Assembly: GCA_902806595.1 (NCBI GenBank)
Contig: CADCXC010000012.1
Coordinates: 682,001-746,000 of the forward strand
Direction of reading: 5' to 3'
Source of the DNA: Pyrenopolyporus hunteri
Lineage: Eukaryota; Ascomycota; Sordariomycetes; Xylariales; Hypoxylaceae
DNA: 64,000 nt
Below, piece by piece: positions 44,850 through 55,612 of this stretch; positions within the stretch are counted from its first letter, which is position 1, and every line of letters starts with the position of its first letter. The notes below the pieces were generated by a model that saw nothing but the letters and a program-made list of their open reading frames with translations, was not told where the DNA came from and ran no database searches. Both the position numbers and the translations under genes were made by a program.

Positions 44850-47547
44850 CTAATTCGTCCCGCTCACAGCTAACCTGCCACAATTTGTCAGTCTCGTAAG
44901 CCCTGGGTTTCGGATTGTCAAAATACTAACTTCATCAAATGGTCCATGAAGGTTTGAAGAGACACATCGTCTGTGAAAATGGTCTGGGCAGTCTGAGCAC
45001 CAACGCCACCGTAGGCCCCCGAGGTATGAGTTGTTGATGGGTTTAGTTTCGAAAGCAAAAACCGTGCCTGAGAGCCACCAGCATCACAGACGATGAAGCG
45101 GGGGAGCGGGAAACGGTCCGCAATAAGATCCTAGACAAGAGAAAGGATTAACAATATAGTCACAATAGAGGCAACAATTCATACTTACTCTAGCGTCTTC
45201 TTTCGGCTGTTCCAGTAATGCGGCAAAATTCTCGTAACCTTCTTGATCTTGATAGCCCGCTTTTTTCCATTCCGCGATGGTCTCTCCGTGAAAGATGAGG
45301 ATATGGAAGAATGTATCCAATAATAATATGTGTGTTGGTTGGATAGAAGTAGAGTCGAGTAAGACGGGTTGTCCGCCCTCTTGGTCAAAGGTATACGAGT
45401 CCAGTGTCGGTTGTATCATGATGAGCGAATTGCTCACGTCTTCGTGGTTCAAGACGTGGCGATAGAAGGCGGTTTCGTCAGGCGAGTTATTGAACACCTG
45501 AAGGAATTGGCTTCGCCGGAGATGAAACATAAACTGGGGGTAGAGAGTGAAGTTCTTCTCTAGCCTAAATGAAGAAGGGTCGTCTTTCCGGTAATCGGCG
45601 AAGCGTGAGCATAGTCGAATAAGCATGCGGTCTACCCACCGAAGAACATCGGGGCCATCGTCAACTTCTGCCTTAAAGACTGCAATTCTGGACATCAGCA
45701 CCGCAGCTGCCTCCTGATCAAAGGAGTGCGCGATAGCAGGATCCCCAGCTGGACCGCTTAGGTTCCTAGCGATTGTTGTCACACGTAGGTGAAACTGTCC
45801 TGAAGAATGTTGATAATACGTCAGGAATTGCATCATGCCCTTCTGCTGGCCCTGTTGGTGTTGTGTAGGGCCGCCCTGGCTTGCGATCTCGAAGTAGACA
45901 CCATAGCTTGCATTGGGATCGATGCCGCACATCTTCCATGAGCATGTGTTGCCAATACCACACTCTGTCTCTCCAACTGACGTGGACTTCTTGTTCAGTG
46001 ACACGGCATGACCAATAAGGCCGGTCACCTTTAATTCCTTGGTCGTCAAAACCTCGAGGACAGCATTAAATCCCATTAGCAGATTATCGTCGCCGTCCTT
46101 CTCGAAGACTCGAATGAACGATTGTTTAAACATAGATGAAGTAAAGCTGTCTGTGAGAATCATGTGGCCACCTGTAGAGTTGCATAACCCCTTCATCTCA
46201 AGCAATCCTACTTGATCTAAGCAGCCAGCGAATATGTCTATTATATGGCCATTGTGAGCAGTCCGCTTCGCGAGGTTATCATAGAACTAGAAGAAAATTA
46301 GTTCCAAGATACGGAAGAGCACGGTTGACGAATAAAAACCCGACCTTCAGCGCCTTTTTGTAATATTTGATGTTGTCACGATCGATGTCATGGTGTGAGC
46401 GAATCGGCTCCCTTAACTCAGGCCCGACAACCATCCCTGGGCCTTCGGTTGCAGGACCGCCGGCGAACAGCATAATCCTACCACCGGCATTCTGGAATGA
46501 TGACTCTAGAAGACCGACAGCAACGCTAAGTGCAACGCCAGTGCATCGCAGGTTTCTTCTGTCGCTAGCAACGGGCCAAGGGTCCTTCTGCAGTTGTTCT
46601 AGGATCTTAGTAAGTTGGAATTCGCACTGCTGAACCGGTAAAAGGAACCTAGTGGCAGGTCCCATGGGCAACATAGGTCGGCCGGGTTGTTGCTGCGGCA
46701 TTCCGGGGCGGAGACTCGGGGCGAGCAGGCCCAACATCTCCTGAACTTGCTTCGCGGAGTAGTCTTTGCTACCGCGGAAGACATATGACTTGGCGCACTC
46801 CGTGTACCCGATCTCGTGAACTTGAGCCTAAGAACCCTACTCAGCACTAAAAGTTACCTTGAACCCTGGTTAAGGATAGGCGTACCATTGTTCCGTACGT
46901 AATGAGGCCAACCAAAGCATTTTCGGGAAGAAGGCTCAAGCTCATGATGAGCGACTCCTTCAAGGCCGAGAGACTCTCATCCTCTTGGCACGTATCAACA
47001 ACATAAAGGAAGATAGGCGGGCTAGGGGCCGGCCGGGAGAGTCTATATTCGATCGTTGTGTTCGACGGATGTAGCTCGGGAGGGATGGCATTGGGTGTAA
47101 TGTCCTTGTAATGAGGAGGGAGGGGATTCCTCGAGAGACAGAAGGGGCAAATCCATAGTCGTGCTCGAACGTCAACTTGGCTAGATGTAATTAGCTATGG
47201 GATTAGAGTCCGCCACCGGAAGGGGTCGGGGGCAACTTGCCAGAAGGGATTCAGGACGGAGCGACACGGTTGTTTGCATGTCACGGGTTCAAACTGCAGC
47301 AGAGGAGTGTCGGGCTTCTCTTTCAAGGGGGTGTAGAGAGCGCCGATAGGCACAACGAGACGGGACGCTTCCTAGGGAAACAATTAGGACACATGCGCCC
47401 ACAAGGATGCAGCCAAGGTGAGTCTCAAACAGAAGTGTAGAAGCTTCAACTTACCATGCGAGAGCTGGGGAACACATTCCAACTCAGTCGAACGCCGTCG
47501 CGGTCTTCTACCTCGCTCCATTGTTCTTTCAAGGCCTCATAGTCCAT
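44850..47547 (-). CDS. SEC23: COPII coat protein SEC23, seven exons
   Basis: GTPase-activating subunit of the inner COPII coat, acting on Sar1 at ER exit sites in complex with Sec24. Exons 47455-47547, 47241-47371, 46886-47180, 46345-46827, 45189-46286, 44931-45130 and 44850-44874 sum in frame to 774 residues, the usual size. Landmarks in order: start MDYEALKEQWSEVEDRDGVR; zinc finger with the Cys pairs of VTCKQPC and WICPFC; trunk LYVVDTCQEDE; LKFYDNLAKRTAHNGHIIDI; gelsolin-like FPLPRFIVCDAGGSQARFLL; and the end DHLMKLAVSGTN. Intron 47181-47240 has a GC donor (CTG|GCAAGT) and interrupts the zinc-finger coding; no GT alternative keeps the frame. The donor of intron 46287-46344 (GTCGGG) is weak. 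The final exon is only 25 bases. Both the family and the exon joins are well supported by conserved protein sequence. Confidence 0.95.
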
Positions 47548-48491
47548 GTCGTCGGTGCGCCTGCGATAGTCCGCCAAGCTCGTTTTGCGTCAAGGTCAAT
47601 GTAGTTGCAATCGCCGATCCGAGTATGTATAGATGTACAGAAGATTTCGCAGGTGAATTCCAGAGAACCTTACCGAGTCAAGTTTCAGACCGGGGGGGGA
47701 AGGGGATGAGGTGCTCGTCGCCGGGTTCGCAATGTGCGTGCGGTATACCAACTGCAGAGCTTGAGGACAGACTGGCTGTGTGAGGTGGGAATTGAAGTCA
47801 ATCTTGATGTCGTCCTTGCTAGGTACAGTGGTACGAAGTAGAGGTACCTACTACCTAGGTGCCTATCTTAAACAGGAGATATGGACAAGTTGCAGCCAAA
47901 GGGGGGAGAAAAAGCATGGATCCAGTGTCCCCATTTTTCGGGAAGCCACCTTTTCACTTACCTGGTACCTACCTACCTAGGTACCTATATAGGTTGTACA
48001 GTATCAAGGCTAAGTATAGGTACCGTACCGGTTTAAAAATAAATCGCTCCGATACTTTGAAATGGCAGGTATCCAGGAGGAGGATTAGGCTAGATAGGTA
48101 GGTAGGTACCCAATTACGTATATTACGTCCCTTACGGTACCTAGGTAGGTGAGTATCCCCATAGAATAACCAACCACGTCCGCGAATGATCAGATAACTT
48201 CATACTACCGCAAAAGAAGGATCCCAATCGACGCATACCGTGCGTATTTGAATCCTTAAGGAGGTTTCAAGAATAATCATATTAGCATCCTCCAGTCCGT
48301 GACTTTATAAAAGGCCTTCTCCCCGGCTACAGCAATGGGCTAGATAGACGGCGTAATTTTTAAACTCGTACTTGGCCTTTCAGACGTTTAATCTCCTTAC
48401 AGCCGTTACGTGGTTGGTGGCATGAGTTTACCAGTCCATATGATATCGCGTAAGGCTACCATATACTCTAGTCCGCATTCGCTCTGTTAAA
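47548..48491. other. divergent intergenic region between SEC23 and the 913-residue gene
   Basis: About 0.94 kb, with a palindrome cluster at 47820-48150 and no supported gene. Confidence 0.5.
47820..48150. repeat. ACCTAGGT-type palindromic repeat cluster
   Basis: TACCTACTACCTAGGTGCC, ACCTACCTACCTAGGTACC (about 47968) and GGTACCTAGGTAGGTGAG (about 48136), placed between two divergent genes. Confidence 0.8.
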
Positions 48492-51233
48492 ATGAATTCG
48501 CTAGCGCTGGGCGACTGGGAATCCAGGCCCTCGGGCTTGCCTCGTTCTCGGTCGGCTTCCAATATACCTTACACCATCGACGATCCCTCAGGTCCGGCTG
48601 ATGATGTGTTACAGGATGACGACGCTCGGAGGATTGAATTGTTAAAACTGAGGAGCTCAGTTGAATTCTTCCACAGGGTGGAACCCGCTTCGAATCTGAG
48701 CGCGTCGTCTGAAACTTACCTCGGTGTGCCCACACCAGACAAGACTATGAGATGGTCGATGAAATATCTAAGGAAGGAGCGGAAAGCGAAAACGGAGTTA
48801 CATTCGCTTTCATACAGTCCCGATAATCTCATTCCGGGGATCCCAGCGCACCCTCGTGGCATTTCTCGACTAAGATCGCAGTCTTCACCTGACGTACCTC
48901 CGCGTCAGACGGCCAGCTACCCCTCTGAGTCGCCAGAGAGAAGCTCGTTAAGAAAGTCTTGGAGTCGTCCGCTTACGACGAGTATCTCATCAATAATGCT
49001 TTCCCAGGCCATTCAGCCACGTACGTTGCCGTCAGAGGCAGTATACGTGGGAAATGAAGAGGCTGGGTCTAGCTCACTGCCGGCGATAGTAGAACCCCTA
49101 GGGCAAACCCCAGACCATGCACCTAGAGCGGCCACACGGCTAGTCCAGGCTGAGTCGAGGCCCTACGAGGTTTATCAGCAGTCAATAGCTTGGGACAGAA
49201 ACTCCAGGTGTCCAACAAAGCCAACCGGGGCGCAGAGGAACTCGTTCTCCCCGAGGCGGCACCTAGTAGTCGACACAAATACACGCGCCCAACCAACTCT
49301 AGCAGCCCCACAAGAACCGCTGCCGCCCGAATCACCGGGGTTTCCCAAAATGCTAGCAGAGATAACTTTCCCGGTCCCGCCTACATCTTCGAGACCGTCA
49401 TCTCCGGACCCAAGTATTGGCCTAGTAAGCCGTTGCCGGGCAAGTAGCATCGCTTCCCCAGCAGTACAGCCCCGTACATCGAGTAAGTGTACAGGTCCAC
49501 CCATGGGTGCGCCTACGGCTTCACTCGACAAACTAATAATGAATTGTACACCACCAACTCCCGTTTCCTCCACGCCGGACAAAAGAAAAATCGATAACCA
49601 TATGACAAGAAGATCGAAACCCGAACACGCAATGGAAATAGACAGGTCCTTAGTAACGGGTGCCTCAAGATCCCGGTCCTCCTCCGACACATCATCTACG
49701 CGAGTTCGACCCAGTCACGGTTCACTAACCTTAACGGCGAGTGACGAGACAAACCCCGAGCGGCAACCCTGTATTAATATCAAAGCGGCAATGAACCCAT
49801 CCCATGGATCTACCAATGAGCCCCACAAGCTTCTGCCAAGGCGATCTACCAGTGCCGGATATGGTGTTATCCCTAATATGGACCGAATCTTCCCAGGTAC
49901 AGAAACTACAATTCATAGTCAGCCCCCTGTTATAAGCCTAGCCATGGCCCAACCCGACGAAAAAGATATCGGTTCATCAGATTTAACGCCTAAGGACTCA
50001 AAGACAGTGCTAGACAAGGGAATGTCGATCCTCGTAGATCAGGGTGGAAAGAAACATGAGATAATCGTTGGGCAACGAGTTACACAGAATTCCGAGGCCA
50101 AGGAAAATCAACCACGAGATCTATGTTCCCCTCACGTTGGGTCGAAAGCCAGGGCAATGAAGTCAAAGGCTGTTGAAACGAACGATTCTCCTATCCTCGG
50201 GTGGTTTTCCCAGAAAATTCCACCTCCATGCAAAAGTTCGCCGCAACAGTCGTCCCAAGCACGCGTAGGCCACCTAAATTCTGGCCAGAATAAGCAGATA
50301 CAGGGTCAAGATATGCCCTCACCGAGAAGAGACAGCAGCGCATCAACATCGGGAGTCACGAACCCCACGATAACCAGCGAGAGACCTAAAACACCAACAT
50401 CAACGACTCCGGGAAATAACTGTACCATTTCCTCCATAATGACCACGGAAATAATTCCCGAGCATCAAATTTCTCTGCCAGTCTTACCATCGACAACAGG
50501 TGAAATTACACTTTCGCGCATCATTGTGGTAACTAACCTAGACCCCGAACCAAGTCTACAGTCCCTATCTGGAACCCTAGGGCGCTCTCATACTACTACC
50601 CATGTCCAGCCACCCTCTAAGGGGCCCTTTAAACGCAAGCTCAAGATAAGACCACAGCCCCGCCAAAAGCCCACGCCAGTAATGATTCATAGGAACCCGA
50701 CGACTGGTGATATCGAACGTAGGGAGTCTACGGTGGATAAATCCAGTCGCTACAGTTTGACTAGTATCCCGACACCACCGTTATCTCCCAGTATTAGATC
50801 TCCAAGGAAGAGCTTGTCCACCGAGAACACAGTCATAGGAAGGCCTCCTACACCACGGTACCATAAATTCCGACTTCAGCATCCAGCTTCACGAATTACG
50901 GACCAGGATGGAGACGATGACTCATGGAGGATTACAGTAACAAGGGAACGACTCCAAAGAGAAAAGTTAGCAAGAGAAAAGGAGATTTCCGAGTTAGTTG
51001 ACAAGGTCATCAATGCATCTAAATCAAAACAATCAGGACAAGAAGGAACAGCACATTATCGAGAGGAGTATACAACGCAGCAAATCGAAAAGCGACTACA
51101 ACGTTTAGAAGAAAACGGGGACGCTTGGCTTCAGAACGTGAAGTTATTGCTGAAAAATATGTCTAAAACCCTTGAGGATTTACGAGAAGAAACAAATGGA
51201 GAAAAGTTAATAATAAGTGAATTTCACATATAA
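48492..51233 (+). CDS. unrecognised Ser/Pro/Thr-rich protein of 913 residues at the edge of the RIP block
   Basis: I do not recognise it. One long open frame from ATG at 48492 (context TAAAATGAA) to TAA at 51231-51233. Residues 1 to about 780 are low-complexity and Ser/Pro/Thr/Arg-rich, with short charged patches (RWSMKYLRKERKAKTE), and look disordered. A coiled coil appears near the C-terminus (about 815-900: TRERLQREKLAREKEISELV, then QIEKRLQRLEENGDAWLQNV). The frame ends within the last normal-composition bases before the AT-rich block, so the native C-terminus may have been lost or altered there. Long Ser/Pro-rich proteins of this kind are common in filamentous fungi. No enzyme motif, signal peptide or membrane segment is seen. 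Confidence 0.7.
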   Translation: MNSLALGDWESRPSGLPRSRSASNIPYTIDDPSGPADDVLQDDDARRIELLKLRSSVEFFHRVEPASNLSASSETYLGVPTPDKTMRWSMKYLRKERKAKTELHSLSYSPDNLIPGIPAHPRGISRLRSQSSPDVPPRQTASYPSESPERSSLRKSWSRPLTTSISSIMLSQAIQPRTLPSEAVYVGNEEAGSSSLPAIVEPLGQTPDHAPRAATRLVQAESRPYEVYQQSIAWDRNSRCPTKPTGAQRNSFSPRRHLVVDTNTRAQPTLAAPQEPLPPESPGFPKMLAEITFPVPPTSSRPSSPDPSIGLVSRCRASSIASPAVQPRTSSKCTGPPMGAPTASLDKLIMNCTPPTPVSSTPDKRKIDNHMTRRSKPEHAMEIDRSLVTGASRSRSSSDTSSTRVRPSHGSLTLTASDETNPERQPCINIKAAMNPSHGSTNEPHKLLPRRSTSAGYGVIPNMDRIFPGTETTIHSQPPVISLAMAQPDEKDIGSSDLTPKDSKTVLDKGMSILVDQGGKKHEIIVGQRVTQNSEAKENQPRDLCSPHVGSKARAMKSKAVETNDSPILGWFSQKIPPPCKSSPQQSSQARVGHLNSGQNKQIQGQDMPSPRRDSSASTSGVTNPTITSERPKTPTSTTPGNNCTISSIMTTEIIPEHQISLPVLPSTTGEITLSRIIVVTNLDPEPSLQSLSGTLGRSHTTTHVQPPSKGPFKRKLKIRPQPRQKPTPVMIHRNPTTGDIERRESTVDKSSRYSLTSIPTPPLSPSIRSPRKSLSTENTVIGRPPTPRYHKFRLQHPASRITDQDGDDDSWRITVTRERLQREKLAREKEISELVDKVINASKSKQSGQEGTAHYREEYTTQQIEKRLQRLEENGDAWLQNVKLLLKNMSKTLEDLREETNGEKLIISEFHI

Positions 51234-51470
51234 TTAATAAATTTACGTTTATTTAAAAATATTAAAATTAATCGAAAATTTTTAATTTTATTTTTAATTT
51301 AATTATTTTAATATATAATATATTTTAAAAAATAATATTTTAATAAATGATTTTTATTTTTATAAATATATATAAAAGTTAATTTTTTAAAATATTTTTT
51401 ATATTTATAATTATAATTTTTATAAAAAAATTATTATTAATATTATATTAATTAAATTTTTAAAATTTTA

Positions 51471-51837
<367 letters not shown>

Positions 51838-52350
51838 AAATTAATATTTAATAATAATTAATATTATTTTTTAATATTTTTATTTAAAAAATAAAATCGC
51901 TATTTTTATTTTTTTATTAAAATTTAACGCGAATTTTTTTTCGTTATTTTTTTATTTAATTTTTTAATTAAACCTTTTAAATTATTTTTATTAAATTTTT
52001 TATTAAACGACATTTTATTAATAATTTAATATATAAATAAAATTTTAAATAAAATTAATTTATAAAAATATAAAAAATTAATAATTTAAATAAATATATA
52101 TATAAATTATATAAAACATTTTTAATATTTTTTATTAAAAATTTTTTTTTACGTTATTTAATACGAAATTTTTTTTATTTTTTTATTTTAATTTTTTATC
52201 GAATTTTTTAAATTATTTTTCATTAATTTTTTAAAATTTAAAATTTTTATTTTATATTTTAAAAACTTCGTTTCGATTTTATTTAATTTTTTAAAAAATT
52301 TTTATTATTAATATTTAATTTAATTAAAACATTTTAAATAATTTAATTAT

Positions 52351-52552
52351 TATTAATAAATATACGTATAAAAATAAAAAAATAATATAAATCATTACGA
52401 TAAAATAAAATTAATATCGTATAAATTATTTAAAAAAAGTTTATTTATTAAAAAATTATAAAAAAAGATTTTTTATATAAATAAAAATATATAAATATTT
52501 TTTAAAAAATATATATTATAAAATAATATATATTCGAATTAATTGATTATTA
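52351..52552 (-). repeat. LTR of copy 1
   Basis: Reverse-orientation match to the LTRs at 55400 and 61336. Shared landmarks are the TATTAATA edge, a CGATA-ATAAAAT segment, TTATATAAATAAAAATATATAAAT and the ...ATTATTA edge. Confidence 0.7.
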
Positions 52553-54446
52553 TTTATTTTATTTTTTTATAATTAATTAATTACGAATTATAAATTAATT
52601 TTTTAGTTTATTTATTTTTTAATCGTAAATTAATTTAATTATTTTTTATTAAATTTCGTATAATTCTATTAAAAACCGTTTTCGTTATTATATTTATAAA
52701 ATTATATAATTTATATATTTATTAAATTTTATTAATTTTTCGATTTTCGTAAAATTATTTTAAAATTATTAAATTAATTATTAATTTTTTCGTTAATAAT
52801 TTTTATTTATATAAAATATTAATATAACGAAAAAAAATCGATATATAAAATAATTTTTTTTAAATAATTATAAAAATTTTAAAATAATATTAATCGTATA
52901 ATAAATAACGTAATTAATGTCGAAATTTTAAATTATTTTATAAATTTTATTAATAAATATATTACGAATAATTCGTTTATATTTAATAAATAATTAAAAA
53001 ATAATATTATTAATAATTTATATTTTATTATTTCGATCGATAAATTTTTTATTATTTAAAATAATAATATATTCGAGTTATAAATTTATATTTTTATTTT
53101 TTACGAAAAATTCATTAATAAAAATATATTAATATAAATTTTAAAAATTTAATTCGACGTAATAAAATTTATATATTTAATTATTTATTTATTATTTAAT
53201 TTTAATATTAAAAATTTTTACTTTTTTAAGTTTTAATTCGAAATATTAAATCGTTATTAAATAATCGAAAATTATTTTAAATTAATATATTAAAACGATA
53301 TATACGTTTTTAATTTATTATTTTATAAATTTTTTTAATTATATTAAAAATTTTAACGTTTAATAATTTAAATTTTTTAATTTAACTTTTTTAAATAATT
53401 AATACGTTAAAATTTTTATCGTAAATTATAATATATAAATGATTAAAATTTTCGATTTTTAAATTTATAATTTTTTAAAAATACGTTTTAATTTCGACTT
53501 TATTAAATATTTTATTTTTATAATAAAAAAATCTATAATATCGATATTAAAAATATTATTTATTTAAAAATTTAATAATTCGTAATAATATTTTTTTAAA
53601 ATATTAAATTTTTAATTCGATTAATAAATATATAAATATAATCTTTTATATCGATGTTTTAAATTAAATGTAAATTATTATAATATTTTTAATTATATTT
53701 TTTATTTTTTTACGATATAATATAAATGTTAAAATTAATATATTATATTAATTAATTTTTTTAATAATAAATATATACGTTATAATATATTTTTTATAAA
53801 AATTATTATAAATTTAAATTATTAAACGAAATTTTTATATAATGTAATAATATTTTTACTTTTAATTTTATAAATTATACGTAATTTAAATATTATAATC
53901 TTTTAATGTATAATTATATCGTAAATTTTTAATTATAAAATATTCTTTCGAATAAAATTTTAAATTTCTTTATATTTATAAAATATTTCCTAAAATTTCT
54001 TTCATATAATAATTTCTTTATTTATTTATAATTTAATAACGAAAATAAATATTTTTTATTTTTATTAATAATAATTTAATAATATAAAAAAAATCGTTAA
54101 TATATATAAAATTTTCTTTCGAAATAATTTAATAATTATCGAAATTAAAAATTAATATAAATAATTCGATTTTAAATTTTTTAAATAATACGAGATTTTT
54201 TTTCGATTAAATAAATAATTTAAAATAAAAATTTTTAAATATAAATGTTTTATTCGAAATATTAAAAACGATAATTACATTTTTATTTAAAATTATAATA
54301 ATTTTATAAAAGTTTTTTTATTTTTTTATAAATAAAAATTTTATTATCGATTAAAAATAATTTAAAAAAAACTTTTATATATTAAAATTATTATATATAT
54401 TTAAAATATATTTTAAAAAATATTATATTTTAATTTCTTTAATTTT
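52351..54446 (-). mobile_element. truncated RIP-degraded LTR retrotransposon (copy 1)
   Basis: LTR at 52351-52552 followed by internal sequence to 54446. The internal part from about 52670 matches, base for base apart from RIP-type changes, the right-hand copy (from 61553) and the reverse complement of the inner element near 60960-61230. It stops abruptly at 54446, where the LTR of copy 2 begins, so it was cut by that insertion or by deletion. Coding strand is inferred as minus from the orientation of the inner element. Confidence 0.75.
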
Positions 54447-54658
54447 TATTAATAAATATATATATAAAATAAAGAAAAAAAATAATAATAATAATAAACG
54501 CGATATAATAAAATTTATATTATATAAATATTTAAAAAAAAATTATTTAATAAAAAAATTACGGGAAAAGTTTTTTTATATAAATAAAAATATATAAATT
54601 TTTTTAAAATATATATTACGAAATAATACGTATATAAATAATTAATTAAAAATTATTA
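54447..54658 (-). repeat. LTR of copy 2
   Basis: Same orientation as the LTR at 52351 and reverse to those at 55400 and 61336; edges TATTAATA and AATTATTA. Confidence 0.75.
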
Positions 54659-54714
54659 ATTAAATTTTTCGATTTATTTATTTTTTAATTATAAATTAAT
54701 TTAATTATTTTTAT

Positions 54715-55122
54715 AAACTTTCGATTAATAAAAAATAACCCTTTAAATAAAAGATAAATATATAAAGATTATAATAAAATTATTTTAAAAAACGACGATG
54801 ATGACTAAAAACTTATAAAAAAAGCGGTTACGAGTTATTTTAACTTCGAAACGACTTCGAAAAAAAAATAAACGAAAAAAAAAATAAAAAAACATTAAAT
54901 AAATTTCTTTTATTTAATTTAACTATATTTATTAAAAAAATAAATTTTTAAAATTTTTAAAAAAAATTATACCGTTAAATAATATAATCGAAAAAAAATT
55001 ATAACGAAATAAATTTTATTCGAATCGACGATTTTTACTCGAATTATTATTAAATAATAAAATCGTATACCTTTACATTTTTATAATATATATATAAATA
55101 TACGGCGTAAAAATAATAATAA
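54715..55122. mobile_element. 408 bp SINE-like insertion with 18 bp target duplication
   Basis: Absent at the equivalent place of copy 1. The identical 18 bases TAATTTAATTATTTTTAT flank it (54697-54714 and 55123-55140), and it ends in an A-rich tail (AAAAATAATAATAA). A long, exact target duplication plus an A-rich tail is the mark of target-primed reverse transcription (SINE or LINE fragment). No promoter boxes could be identified in its degraded sequence. Confidence 0.6.
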
Positions 55123-55399
55123 TAATTTAATTATTTTTATTAAATTTAATATAATTTTTTTAAAAATTATTTTTATTATTATATTTATAAAATTATATAA
55201 TTTATATATTTATTTAATATTATTAATTTTTTAATTTTCGTAAAATTATTTTAAAATTATTAAATCGATTATTAATTTTTTATTAATATTTTTTATTTAT
55301 ATTAAATATTAATATAATAATAAAAAATTAATATATAAAACGAAAAAAATTTTAAAAAATAATAAACGTTTTAAAATAATATTAATTATATAATAAATA

Positions 55400-55612
55400 T
55401 AATAATTAATTAATTTATGTACGTATTATTTTATAATACGTACTTTAAAAAGAGGAAGTATTTATATATTTTCGTTTATATAAAAGAGATTTTTCTTACG
55501 ATTTTTTTGTTAAATATTTTTTTTTAAATAATTTATATAATATTAATTTTATTATATCGCGTTTATTTTCATTATTATTTTTTTACTTTATTTATATACG
55601 TATTTATTAATA
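55400..55612 (+). repeat. left LTR of the inner element
   Basis: Aligns along its full length with 61336-61552, including TTCGTTTATATAAAA, AATTTATATAATATTAATTTT and ATTATATCGC/ATTATATCGCATTTATTTT landmarks. Differences are mostly C/T and G/A. Confidence 0.85.

Noticed and set aside
47270..47300. GGGTTCAAACTGC resembling a tRNA B box
   Set aside because: It lies inside a conserved SEC23 exon (coding for LLQFEPVTCK on the other strand) and has no cloverleaf around it.
13287..51233. Search for a biosynthetic cluster, killer or defence system, CRISPR array or prophage
   Set aside because: No PKS, NRPS, P450, transporter, NLR or phage-type genes occur; the genes are housekeeping or regulatory and no spaced direct repeats were found.
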